Origin: Helicobacter pylori
GTDB taxonomy: Bacteria; Campylobacterota; Campylobacteria; Campylobacterales; Helicobacteraceae
Reading direction: 5' to 3'
DNA length: 64,000 nt
Assembly: GCA_008032955.1 (NCBI GenBank)
Contig: CP032046.1
Coordinates: forward strand, 310,001 to 374,000
The number at the start of each line of letters is the position of its first letter. Within the stretch, counting starts at the first letter, position 1. Under the pieces are notes generated by a model. The model worked only from the letters and a program-made list of their open reading frames with translations, did not search any database and had not been told where the DNA came from. Positions 1-9,131 of this stretch are shown one piece after another. Position numbers and translations under genes: made by a program.

Positions 1-147
<147 letters not shown>

Positions 148-237
148 TTATTGTATTCAAAAATGGCTTAAAAATTGTTTCACTTTTTTCTATTAAAATT
201 AGTGTATCATTGAGATTATTTTTAATTAGGATCACCC

Positions 238-1352
238 ATGCAATTTCAAAAACCTTATTTCCTTTATCTTTACCCTTATCTTTATCTTTATTTTTATCTT
301 ATTGTATCGCTGAAGAAAATGGGGCGTATGCGAGCGTGGGTTTTGAATATTCCATTAGTCATGCTGTTGAGCATAATAACCCCTTTTTGAATCAAGAACG
401 CATCCAAACGATTTCTAACGCTCAAAATAAAATCTATAAACTCAATCAAGTCAAAAATGAAATCACAAACATGCAAAACACCTTTAATTACATCAACAAC
501 GCTTTAAAAAACCATGCTAAATTAACCCCCACTGAAATGCAAGCCGAGCAATACTACCTCCAATCCACCCTTCAAAATATTGGAAAAATAATGATGCTTA
601 GCGGGGGCGTTGCGTCTAACCTTAAACTAGCCCAAGCGTTAGAAAAAATGCAAGAACCCGTTACTAACCCTTTAGAATTAGCAGAAAACTTAAAAAATTT
701 AGAATTACAATTCGCTCAATCTCAAAACAACATGCTTTCTTCTTTGTCTTCTCAAATCGCTCAAATTTCAAATTCTTTGAATGCGCTTGATCCCAGCTCT
801 TATTCTAAAAATGTTTCAAGCATGTATGGGGTAGGTTTGAGCGTAGGGTATAAGCATTTCTTTACCAAGAAAAAAAATCAAGGGTTTCGTTATTACTTGT
901 TCTATGACTATGGTTACACTAACTTTGGTTTTGTGGGTAATGGCTTTGATGGTTTGGGCAAAATGAATAACCATCTCTATGGGCTTGGAATAGACTATCT
1001 GTATAATTTCATTGATAATTCACAAAAACATTCTAGCGTGGGTTTTTATGCAGGCTTTGCTTTAGCGGGGAGTTCGTGGGTGGGGAGTGGTTTGAGCATG
1101 TGGGTGAGTGAAACGGATTTTATCAACAATTATTTGACCAATTATCAAGCTAAAATGCACACGAGTTTTTTCCAGATCCCTTTGAATTTTGGGGTTCGTG
1201 TGAATGTGGATAGGCATAACGGCTTTGAAATGGGCTTAAAAATCCCTTTAGCGATCAACTCCTTTTATGAAACGCATGGCAAAGGGTTAAATACCTCTCT
1301 CTTTTTTAAACGCCTTGTGGTGTTTAATGTGAGTTATGTTTATAGTTTTTAG
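238..1352 (+). CDS. hopJ: Hop-family outer membrane protein HopJ; out of frame at the signal peptide as sequenced
   Basis: The mature part (from about 305) encodes a Hop outer membrane protein. It begins with the AEENGAYASVGFEYSIS block typical of Hop N-termini and ends in alternating hydrophobic strands with a terminal Phe (NVSYVYSF), as expected for a Bam-inserted beta-barrel. The likely ATG at 238 follows TAGGATC but is one base out of frame with the barrel. Adding one A to the A5 run at 248-252 restores MQFQKT followed by a Leu/Ser/Pro-rich signal peptide and gives about 371 residues. The signal-peptide DNA is a degenerate CTTTAT-type tract; in other strains this gene carries CT repeats that switch expression. 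Either this copy is phase-off or one base is missing from the sequence. HopJ and HopK are near-identical paralogues, so HopK cannot be excluded by sequence alone; the gltX neighbour favours HopJ. Confidence 0.85.
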
Positions 1353-1360
1353 GGGGGAAA

Positions 1361-2998
1361 ATGCCTTCAAACGCTCTTTCTGTTAAAGAAATCGCTCATT
1401 TAATCAATGTTTCTCATAGCAGCGTGCGTAATTGGATCAAAACCAATCTTTTGGAGAAACTAGAAATTGATCATAAAATTTATGTGAAAACGAGTTCTTT
1501 TTTAAATTTTTGCCGCAACCATTTAGGGAAAAACAAGCTTAACAAATACGCTAACAAATCCTTAAAAAGCGCGCACAACCATCAAGAATTGATTTTAAAA
1601 TACCTAGAAATGTTAGAAAATAGCTCTGATTTAGAAAAGTTGGGTTCTTATTATGAAAAAGAGCTTTCCAATACCACTAGAAATTTAGAAGGCATTTACT
1701 ACACTCCTAATAGGATAGTAGAACAACTTTTCACTCTCCCTAAAGATTTTGATGCCACTCAAGCGATTTTTTGCGATCCGGCTGTGGGGAGTGGGAATTT
1801 TGTCATGCATGCTTTAAAACTGGGCTTTAAGGTTGAAAATATCTATGGCTATGATACAGACGCTTTTGCTGTCGCTTTGACTAAAAAGCGTATTAAAGAG
1901 CGTTATCGTTTAGATTGCCCTAATATCATGCAAAAAGATTTTTTGAGTTTAAAACATGCTCCGCAATTTGATTGCATTTTCACTAACCCGCCATGGGGTA
2001 AGAAATGCAATCAAAACCAAAAAGAAAATTTCAAACAGCAATTCAACCTCCCTCAAAGTCTAGATAGCGCGTCGCTCTTTTTTATGGCGAGTTTGAATTG
2101 CTTAAAAGAAAACGCTCATTTGGGGCTATTATTACCCGAAAGTTGTTTGAATATTGATTCGTTCAGCAAAATGCGAGAAATGGCTTTAAAGTTTCAAATG
2201 AGAAGCCTGATTGATTTTGACAAACCCTTTAAAAATCTAATGACTAAGGCTGTGGGTTTGGCGCTTAAAAAAACCCCTAACAAGAATCAAAAAATCTCAT
2301 GTTTTTATCAAAATAGTGAGTTCAAACGATCGCCTTCTTCTTTTTTCAACAACCCTAAAAAGATTTTTAATATCCATTGCTCTAGCAAAGAAAATAAAAT
2401 TTTGGACCACCTTTTTTCCATTCCCCACACCACTTTAAAAAATAACGCTCATTTTGCTTTAGGGATTGTTACAGGTAACAATGAAGAAAAGTTACACCCC
2501 AAACAAGAAAAAAATACCATTCCTATTTTTAGGGGTTCAGATATTTTAAAAGACGGATTAAAAGCCCCTAGCCAATTCATTAACGCTGATTTAAAAGACT
2601 GCCAGCAAGTCGCTCCCTTAAGCCTTTATCAGGCTAGAGAAAAAATCGTGTATAAATTCATTTCTTCAAAACTGGTCTTTTTTTATGACAATAAGCAACG
2701 CCTTTTTTTAAATAGCGCGAACATGTTTGTTTTAAAAGAAAATTTTCCTATCAACGCTCATGCGTTAAAAGAATTGTTAAACAGCGATTTAATGCAATTC
2801 ATTTTTGAATCGCTTTTTAAAACGCATAAAATTTTAAGAAAAGATTTGGAATGTTTGCTCCTATTTGCGCAATTTATTAACAATGGTTTTGATGAAAAAT
2901 TTTATTTAAAAAATTTAGGGATAGAAAAAAAAGACCCTAAACATTTCACAATCAGGAAAAACCATGCGCATCGCTTGTTTTTTGGCTTTAGGGGATAA
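1361..2998 (+). CDS. Type II N6-adenine DNA methyltransferase with N-terminal HTH (HP0478 type)
   Basis: A protein of 545 residues. The N-terminal 50 residues look like a MerR-type helix-turn-helix (SVKEIAHLINVSHSSVRNWIK). Motif I, the SAM-binding loop, is DPAVGSGNF at about residue 140, and motif IV is NPPW at about residue 210, diagnostic of gamma-class N6-adenine methylation. The C-terminal half is probably the target recognition domain (the GIVTGNNEE region resembles those of Eco57I/TaqI-type enzymes). The start ATG follows a G/A-rich RBS 8 bases after the hopJ stop. No cognate endonuclease is adjacent, so it may be a solitary methylase, as many in H. pylori are; older annotation compared it with M.VspI. 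The 3' end overlaps the next gene by 35 bases. Confidence 0.85.
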   Translation: MPSNALSVKEIAHLINVSHSSVRNWIKTNLLEKLEIDHKIYVKTSSFLNFCRNHLGKNKLNKYANKSLKSAHNHQELILKYLEMLENSSDLEKLGSYYEKELSNTTRNLEGIYYTPNRIVEQLFTLPKDFDATQAIFCDPAVGSGNFVMHALKLGFKVENIYGYDTDAFAVALTKKRIKERYRLDCPNIMQKDFLSLKHAPQFDCIFTNPPWGKKCNQNQKENFKQQFNLPQSLDSASLFFMASLNCLKENAHLGLLLPESCLNIDSFSKMREMALKFQMRSLIDFDKPFKNLMTKAVGLALKKTPNKNQKISCFYQNSEFKRSPSSFFNNPKKIFNIHCSSKENKILDHLFSIPHTTLKNNAHFALGIVTGNNEEKLHPKQEKNTIPIFRGSDILKDGLKAPSQFINADLKDCQQVAPLSLYQAREKIVYKFISSKLVFFYDNKQRLFLNSANMFVLKENFPINAHALKELLNSDLMQFIFESLFKTHKILRKDLECLLLFAQFINNGFDEKFYLKNLGIEKKDPKHFTIRKNHAHRLFFGFRG

Positions 2999-3811
2999 CC
3001 TTATCACGCTTAGCCTTTTAAAAGAAATCGCTCTCAAGCAGCAACAACCCCTTAAAATCCTAGGTACTCGTTTGACTTTAAAGATCGCCAAGCTTTTAGA
3101 ATGCGAAAAACATTTTGGAATCATTCCTGTTTTTGAAAATGTCCCCGCTTTTTATGACCTTAAAAAACAAGGCGTTTTTGGGGCGATAAAGGATTTTTTG
3201 CGTTTATTAAAAGTGCTTAAGAAGCACAAAATCAAACATTTGATTTTAGAAAAACAAGATTTTAGAAGTTTTCTTTTATCCCAATTCATTCCCATAACCA
3301 CTCCAAATAAAGAAATTAAAAACGTTTATCAAAACCGCAAAGAGTTGTTTTCTCAAATTTATGGGCATGTTTTTGATAATAGTCAATATTCCATGAGTGT
3401 AAAAAACCCCAAAAAGATTTTAATCAACCCTTTCACAAGAGAAAATGATAGAAATATTTCTTTAGAGCATTTAAAAATCGTTTTAAAACTCTTAAAACCC
3501 TTTTGTGTTACGCTTTTAGATTTTGAAGAACGATACGCTTTTTTAAAAGATGAAGTTACTCATTATCGCGCTAAAACCAGTTTAGAAGAAGTTAAAAACC
3601 TGATTTTAGAAAGCGATTTGTATATAGGGGGGATTCGTTTTTAATCCATTTGGCTTACTATTTAAAGAAAAATTATTTTATCTTTTTTTATAGGGATAAT
3701 GACGATTTCATGCCACCTAATAGTGGGAATGAAAATTTTCTAAAAGCCTATAAAAGCCATTTGATAGAACAGGATTTAGCCAAAAAATTCCGCCATTTGG
3801 GGCTATTATAA
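2964..3811 (+). CDS. GT9-like LPS heptosyltransferase-related protein, frameshifted (HP0479 type)
   Basis: The open frame from ATG 2964 stops at 3644. Adding one G to the G6 run at about 3626-3631 continues the protein through GGDSFLIHLAYYL to a stop at 3811, giving about 282 residues. The restored stretch is the GGDS-x-x-HLA nucleotide-sugar-binding motif of glycosyltransferase family 9, and SLEEVKNLILESDLYIGG matches the helix preceding it in heptosyltransferases. The likely role is transfer of a heptose-type sugar in LPS assembly at the cytoplasmic face of the inner membrane; the true substrate cannot be read from sequence. It overlaps the methyltransferase gene by 35 bases. The frameshift is at a homopolymer and may be a sequencing undercount. 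Confidence 0.7.
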
Positions 3812-3856
3812 TATTGTGTTATACTTCTAATTTCAATTTTGCTTGTTAGGACATTC

Positions 3857-5656
3857 ATGAAAAATATTAGAAATATCGCTGTAATCGCGCATGTTGATCA
3901 TGGGAAAACCACTTTAGTGGATGGCTTACTTTCTCAATCTGGCACATTTAGTGAGAGGGAAAAAGTGGATGAAAGGGTGATGGATAGCAACGATTTAGAA
4001 AGAGAAAGAGGGATCACTATCCTGTCTAAAAACACCGCTATTTATTACAAAGACACTAAAATCAATATCATTGACACTCCCGGGCATGCTGATTTTGGGG
4101 GCGAAGTGGAGCGCGTTTTAAAAATGGTGGATGGGGTGTTGCTTTTAGTGGATGCACAAGAAGGGGTCATGCCTCAAACTAAATTCGTGGTTAAAAAGGC
4201 TTTGAGTTTTGGGATTTGCCCTATTGTGGTGGTGAATAAAATTGATAAGCCTGCCGCTGAACCGGACAGAGTGGTGGATGAAGTTTTTGACTTGTTCGTA
4301 GCGATGGGGGCTAGCGATAAACAATTGGATTTCCCTGTCGTCTATGCTGCTGCTAGAGATGGCTATGCGATAAAAAGTTTAGACGATGAAAAGAAAAATT
4401 TAGAGCCTTTATTTGAAACGATTTTAGAGCATGTGCCAAGCCCTAGCGGGAGCGTGGATGAGCCTTTACAAATGCAAATTTTCACGCTTGATTATGACAA
4501 TTATGTGGGTAAAATCGGTATCGCTAGAGTGTTTAATGGCTCGGTTAAAAAGAATGAAAGCGTGCTGTTGATGAAAAGCGATGGGAGTAAAGAAAATGGC
4601 CGTATCACTAAACTTATAGGCTTTTTAGGGCTGGCTAGGACTGAGATTGAAAACGCTTATGCGGGCGATATTGTAGCGCTTGCTGGGTTTAATGCAATGG
4701 ATGTGGGCGATAGCGTCGTTGATCCCACTAACCCCATGCCTTTAGATCCCATGCATTTAGAAGAGCCTACAATGAGCGTGTATTTTGCTGTCAATGATTC
4801 GCCCTTAGCCGGGTTAGAAGGAAAGCATGTTACTGCCAATAAATTGAAAGACAGGCTCTTAAAAGAAATGCAAACCAATATCGCTATGAAATGCGAAGAA
4901 ATGGGCGAAGGCAAGTTTAAAGTGAGCGGGCGTGGGGAATTGCAAATCACTATTTTAGCTGAAAATTTACGCCGTGAAGGGTTTGAGTTTAGCATTTCAC
5001 GCCCTGAAGTCATCATTAAAGAAGAAAATGGCGTTAAATGCGAGCCTTTTGAGCATTTAGTGATTGACACGCCCCAAGATTTTAGCGGGGCTATCATTGA
5101 GAGATTAGGCAAAAGAAAAGCCGAAATGAAAGCGATGAATCCCATGAGCGATGGCTATACAAGATTAGAATTTGAAATTCCTGCAAGAGGGCTTATCGGT
5201 TATAGGAGCGAGTTTTTAACCGACACTAAAGGTGAAGGCGTGATGAATCATAGCTTTTTGGAATTCCGCCCTTTTAGCGGGAGCGTGGAATCGCGCAAAA
5301 ATGGGGCGCTCATTAGCATGGAAAATGGCGAAGCGACCGCTTTTTCCCTTTTCAATATCCAAGAAAGAGGTGCGCTTTTTATCAACCCCCAAACTAAGGT
5401 TTATGTGGGCATGGTCATTGGCGAACACAGCCGGGATAATGATTTAGATGTCAATCCTATCAAATCCAAGCACTTAACCAACATGAGAGCGAGCGGGAGC
5501 GATGATGCGATCAAACTCACCCCGCCTAGGACTATGGTGTTAGAAAGGGCGTTAGAATGGATTGAAGAAGATGAGATTTTAGAAGTTACCCCCTTGAATT
5601 TAAGGATTAGAAAAAAGATTTTAGACCCTAACATGAGGAAAAGGGCGAAAAAATAA
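3857..5656 (+). CDS. typA: Ribosome-associated GTPase TypA/BipA
   Basis: A 599-residue translational GTPase of the EF-G/EF-Tu superfamily. G1 is AHVDHGKT at about residues 9-16, the effector region is [12 protein letters not shown]3 is [12 protein letters not shown], and G4 is NKID, followed by domains II, III, V and the BipA-specific C-terminus. BipA binds the 70S ribosome and helps 50S assembly and stress or cold growth. I chose ATG 3857, after GTTAGGAC, giving [14 protein letters not shown], rather than an upstream TTG at 3839. TATAAT and TATACT boxes lie about 30-50 bases upstream, so it probably has its own promoter. Full length with no lesions. Confidence 0.96.
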   Translation: MKNIRNIAVIAHVDHGKTTLVDGLLSQSGTFSEREKVDERVMDSNDLERERGITILSKNTAIYYKDTKINIIDTPGHADFGGEVERVLKMVDGVLLLVDAQEGVMPQTKFVVKKALSFGICPIVVVNKIDKPAAEPDRVVDEVFDLFVAMGASDKQLDFPVVYAAARDGYAIKSLDDEKKNLEPLFETILEHVPSPSGSVDEPLQMQIFTLDYDNYVGKIGIARVFNGSVKKNESVLLMKSDGSKENGRITKLIGFLGLARTEIENAYAGDIVALAGFNAMDVGDSVVDPTNPMPLDPMHLEEPTMSVYFAVNDSPLAGLEGKHVTANKLKDRLLKEMQTNIAMKCEEMGEGKFKVSGRGELQITILAENLRREGFEFSISRPEVIIKEENGVKCEPFEHLVIDTPQDFSGAIIERLGKRKAEMKAMNPMSDGYTRLEFEIPARGLIGYRSEFLTDTKGEGVMNHSFLEFRPFSGSVESRKNGALISMENGEATAFSLFNIQERGALFINPQTKVYVGMVIGEHSRDNDLDVNPIKSKHLTNMRASGSDDAIKLTPPRTMVLERALEWIEEDEILEVTPLNLRIRKKILDPNMRKRAKK

Positions 5657-5671
5657 ATAAAACTTTTTGGA

Positions 5672-6601
5672 ATGCATGCGAATTTATTCAACCAAAACGC
5701 TAGCAAAAAAGATGTTTTTTTGCACAATTTACGCTCTAATAATGGGCGTTACAAACGCTATGTAAAAGCCCCTTTAAGATATGGTGGGGGCAAGTCTTTA
5801 GCTGTAGGGTTAATAGTGGAGTGTATACCTAATGGTGTGCGTAGGATGATTAGCCCTTTTATAGGTGGGGGGAGCGTGGAAATTGCATGCGCGGCAGAGT
5901 TGGGTTTAGAAGTGTTGGGCTTTGATATTTTTGACATTTTAGTGAATTTTTATCAAGTGTTACTCAAAGACAAACAAGCTCTTTATAGTAGCTTGCTTTC
6001 TTTAGAACCTAATCAAGAAACTTACAACACCATCAAACAAGAGTTAAAAGCCCATTATAAAAAAGAATGTGTTTTAGACCCTTTAATTTTGGCTAGAGAT
6101 TATTACTTTAACTTTAATTTAAGCTATGGGCCAGGATTTTTAGGGTGGATAAGTAAAATTTATACCGATAAACAACGCTATCTAAACACCCTTTTAAAAA
6201 TTAAAGATTTTAACGCCCCTAGTTTAAAGGTGGAATGCTCTGGTTTTGAAGAAGTGTTGCTCGCTTATCCTAATGATTTTTTCTATCTTGACCCCCCTTA
6301 TGTGTTAGAAAATTCTAAAATGTTTAAGGGGATTTATCCTATGCGTAATTTCCCTATCCACCACAATGGTTTTAAACATGAAGTATTGGCTCACATGCTA
6401 AAAAGGCATAAAGGGCCATTTATTTTAAGCTATAATGACTGCGAATTGGTAAGGAATGCTTATAAGGATTTTAAAATTTTAGAACCATCTTGGCAATACA
6501 CTATGGGACAAGGCGAAACCAGAATGGGTAAAAACCGCTTAGAAAGAGGCGATAATAACCATGTCAAACAATCTCATGAGCTATTGATCATCAAGGAGTA
6601 A
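5672..6601 (+). CDS. D12-class (Dam/M.FokI-like) N6-adenine DNA methyltransferase (HP0481 type)
   Basis: A protein of 309 residues. Motif I/X appears as PLRYGGGKS near residue 40 and SPFIGGGSVE near residue 66, and the catalytic motif IV is LDPPYV near residue 208. This circular order (X-I-TRD-IV) is that of alpha-class D12 adenine methylases such as Dam and M.FokI. It would methylate adenine in an unknown recognition site. It begins 15 bases after typA with an ATG preceded by TTTTGGA and is followed by the putative endonuclease after only 2 bases, so the two are likely co-transcribed. The next methylase gene is a C5 enzyme. Confidence 0.85.
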   Translation: MHANLFNQNASKKDVFLHNLRSNNGRYKRYVKAPLRYGGGKSLAVGLIVECIPNGVRRMISPFIGGGSVEIACAAELGLEVLGFDIFDILVNFYQVLLKDKQALYSSLLSLEPNQETYNTIKQELKAHYKKECVLDPLILARDYYFNFNLSYGPGFLGWISKIYTDKQRYLNTLLKIKDFNAPSLKVECSGFEEVLLAYPNDFFYLDPPYVLENSKMFKGIYPMRNFPIHHNGFKHEVLAHMLKRHKGPFILSYNDCELVRNAYKDFKILEPSWQYTMGQGETRMGKNRLERGDNNHVKQSHELLIIKE

Positions 6602-6603
6602 AA

Positions 6604-7218
6604 ATGCATATTAGCGGAGTCAAAACTGCCTTTAAAATCGCTGATGTAGAATACGTGAAAGACAGCACAAAGTTGAATTTCAACTATCTTAAGGATTTAA
6701 AAGATGAAAACAATCAATCTTTATCTCAAAATATTTTGACTCAAAATGTGGCTAGAGTGTATTTAATTGTAGTGGATGGTGAGATTAAAAAAATTGGTGG
6801 CTCTCAAGCAGATGGTGGGATTAAAAGCACGCTCAATATTTATAAAGATGGGGGAATTAAAGGGAGGCCCAGTATTAGAAGTTTTGGCGTGTGGTATTTT
6901 CTTTACCATACGATACTTACAGGGGCTAAAATAGAATTTTACATGATTTATCAGCCTAATTTTGAAACTCAAGTGAAAGGCTTGTTTGGTTTTTGTGCAA
7001 TCAAAGACGCAAGCATCAGCTATAAACTTTTAGAGCAAGCTTGCCTGACGGATTATAGAAACAATAATAATGACGCATTCCCCGAATGGAATGCGCAAGA
7101 GCAAGGCAAAGATTGGCCAAACGATATTAAAGATGAGCATGCCAATACCACTCAAAAAGCTCAAAACAGAGAAAAAGCTGTTCATAGAAAAGCGATTGAC
7201 AAACCTAGCAAAACTTAA
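6604..7218 (+). CDS. Putative type II restriction endonuclease (HP0482 type)
   Basis: A 204-residue soluble protein with a good RBS (AAGGAG), 2 bases after the adenine methylase stop and about 100 bases before a C5 methylase. Its position between two methylases is the main reason for calling it the endonuclease. ARVYLIVVDGEIKKIGGS followed by a conserved Arg (GRPSIRSFGVWY) and a later Glu (LLEQACLTDYR, FPEWN) is reminiscent of GIY-YIG nucleases such as the Eco29kI and Hpy188I type, but the match is weak and by eye only. The last 40 residues are polar and probably disordered. No lesions seen. It could instead be an accessory protein of the system. Confidence 0.5.
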   Translation: MHISGVKTAFKIADVEYVKDSTKLNFNYLKDLKDENNQSLSQNILTQNVARVYLIVVDGEIKKIGGSQADGGIKSTLNIYKDGGIKGRPSIRSFGVWYFLYHTILTGAKIEFYMIYQPNFETQVKGLFGFCAIKDASISYKLLEQACLTDYRNNNNDAFPEWNAQEQGKDWPNDIKDEHANTTQKAQNREKAVHRKAIDKPSKT

Positions 7219-7315
7219 AAGATTGAATAAATGGTTTTAACCCAATTTCAAAAAAAGGCTTTAAGTTTTACTCCATTTAAAAAGTGTGGGTTTAGATGAA
7301 AGGAAGAAATAAAAT

Positions 7316-7866
7316 TTGTATAAAGTAGCTGATATTTTTTGTGGTGCTGGAGGATTGAGCTATGGCTTTTCCACACACCATTATTTTGAATTGATATGGG
7401 CTAACGATATAGACCAAGACGCTATTTTAAGCTATCAAGCTAACCATAAAGAGGCACAAACCATTTTATGCGATATTGCGCAACTTCATTGCCACAACTT
7501 GCCATGCGTTCCAATTGACATTCTACTAGGCGGACCACCATGCCAGAGCTACTCCACGCTTGGCAAAAGAAAAATGGATGAAAAAGCGAATCTGTTTAAA
7601 GAATATTTGCGGCTCTTAGACTTAGTGAAACCAAAAATATTTGTTTTTGAAAATGTGGTGGGTTTAATGTCTATGCAAAAAGGGCAATTGTTCCAACGAA
7701 TTTGTAACGCTTTTAAAGAGAGAGGTTATATTTTAGAGCATGCCATTTTAAACGCCCTAGATTATGGTGCGCCTCAAGTAAGAGAGCGAGTGTTTTGAGT
7801 AGGCACGCATAAAAGTTTTAAACAAAAATTTTACTTCCCTAAACCCATAAAAACGCATTTTTCTCA
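7316..7866 (+). pseudogene. C5-cytosine DNA methyltransferase, nonsense-mutated and C-terminally deleted (HP0483 type)
   Basis: The frame from TTG 7316 encodes motif I (FCGAGGLSYGF), motif IV with the catalytic Cys (GGPPCQSYS), and motif VI (FENVVG), all hallmarks of DNA cytosine-C5 methylases. After PQVRERVF there is an in-frame TGA at 7796-7798. Reading past it gives VGTHKSFKQKFYFPKPIKTHFSQ, still methylase-like, and then the homology ends against the convergent catalase-like gene. The target recognition domain and motifs IX-X are absent, so the product cannot be active. An out-of-frame ATG at 7294 follows a run of T, suggesting a second small lesion at the start. Neighbouring adenine methylase and endonuclease genes are intact, so cytosine modification has been lost without losing the rest. 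Confidence 0.8.
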
Positions 7867-7896
7867 ACCAATTTATATTGATCCACCCTATCTTTT

Positions 7897-8841
7897 TTAT
7901 TGCCTTCTGCTAAAAGTGATCCCATAAACTTCATTCCTGATTTGAAACAAGGGATCAGTAGGGGCTTCTACGCCTTTAGGGAGATCAGCTGGGAAATACA
8001 CATCTTTATTACAACCCATTCCTTCGTATTTTTCAACTTTCAAAGTCCCCACCAATAATTCCTTATGCTTGCCTTTCCAAAGCGCGGTCGTGTCGTTGGT
8101 GGCATCATTTTTGTTCGCAAACACCAAATACATTTGGTATTCTATGGGTTTAGTTTTAAGGTGTTGTTGGAATGAAGAGAGCAGATAATTTGAATCTTTT
8201 TGCTTTAATTCTTGAGAATTTAAGTATTTAACGCCATCTTTAGGCACAAATTTCCACCTTGCAGGCAATAATTTCTCTTCCTTATCTTTAAACTTGAACG
8301 CATGCACGCTATAATAAGGCGTGTTAGCCACGCTTGAGCTAATCCCTATCGTTTTCATATAGGCGGCAAAATTCCTATAAGAGGGGACTTCTTCATAAAG
8401 CTTTTTGATTCTTGCTTCATCTACCTTGCCATTTTTAGGAATTCTCATTTCAAAAAATTGGGCGAATTCTTCAGGGTTTTTGGCAAAATTGATTTCTGTA
8501 TTGAGCATCACCATTGTCCAACTAGCGTTTTGATTTTCCAATTTTAACGCCATTCCCCTAACCTTGCTTTTATCGTCCATCGCTACGCCCCCTAAAGAAT
8601 ACCTTACAGACGCAGGGATTTCTTTTTCATTGAGTAGTGGCACATCTAAATCCTTTTTTGCTTGCAAGTTAGGGAGGAACACGCCTTTAGCGCAAAACCC
8701 CTTAGTGTGGTTGATTTTCATTTTAGGCTCTTTGGCGTTGAGTTTGTAGAAAATATCCGCAATCTCTTCAGCGCTCACTTCATGGGCTTTTAAAAAACCC
8801 AAACTCAAAACCAAACACAAGCTCAAACCAATTTTTTTCAT
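7897..8841 (-). CDS. Periplasmic catalase-family haem protein (HP0485 type)
   Basis: A 314-residue catalase-related peroxidase. Residues 1-23 are a signal peptide (MKKIGLSLCLVLSLGFLKA), so it is exported, unlike cytoplasmic KatA. The core keeps VRYSLGG and KVRGMALKL, the equivalents of the catalase haem-pocket segment, and a C-terminal Tyr in IRNEVYGITFSRR near where the proximal ligand sits. The protein is shorter than monofunctional catalases (about 480-500), as in the SrpA-type minimal group. Likely a periplasmic peroxidase; the physiological substrate is unknown. Transcribed toward the broken C5 methylase; the start ATG follows AAGGATC. Confidence 0.8.
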   Translation of the reverse strand: MKKIGLSLCLVLSLGFLKAHEVSAEEIADIFYKLNAKEPKMKINHTKGFCAKGVFLPNLQAKKDLDVPLLNEKEIPASVRYSLGGVAMDDKSKVRGMALKLENQNASWTMVMLNTEINFAKNPEEFAQFFEMRIPKNGKVDEARIKKLYEEVPSYRNFAAYMKTIGISSSVANTPYYSVHAFKFKDKEEKLLPARWKFVPKDGVKYLNSQELKQKDSNYLLSSFQQHLKTKPIEYQMYLVFANKNDATNDTTALWKGKHKELLVGTLKVEKYEGMGCNKDVYFPADLPKGVEAPTDPLFQIRNEVYGITFSRRQ

Positions 8842-9076
8842 TCTTGATCCTTATTGTTATTTTTATTTTTATATAAAACAATGCTTTTTATTGTATCAGT
8901 AAATTCCCTGTTGAGCCTTTAAAAAGCCTTTTTTAATATCTTATTAGAATATAAAAGGTTATCTTATCCATTTAAATGCTCATGAGCAAGCTTTTAAGGA
9001 TAAACTTGTGTTTTAAATTTTGTGATTTTTAAGAAAAATTAGCTTGATTTTAAACTAATTCTATATTCTTTTATGC

Positions 9077-9082
9077 TACAAT
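9077..9082 (+). promoter_or_regulatory. Extended -10 box for hofC
   Basis: TGCTACAAT, an extended -10 of the H. pylori sigma80 type, lies 50 bases before the hofC ATG. A GGAAGAGG RBS follows just upstream of the start. No clear -35 is visible, as is usual in this species. Confidence 0.5.
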
Positions 9083-9131
9083 TATTTTTACAGAGTAATT
9101 TATCTATTCTCAGGTAAAGTAAGGAAGAGGA

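Noticed and set aside
4657-5145. 162-codon minus-strand ORF inside typA
   Set aside because: Shadow of the typA frame; no RBS or recognisable domain.
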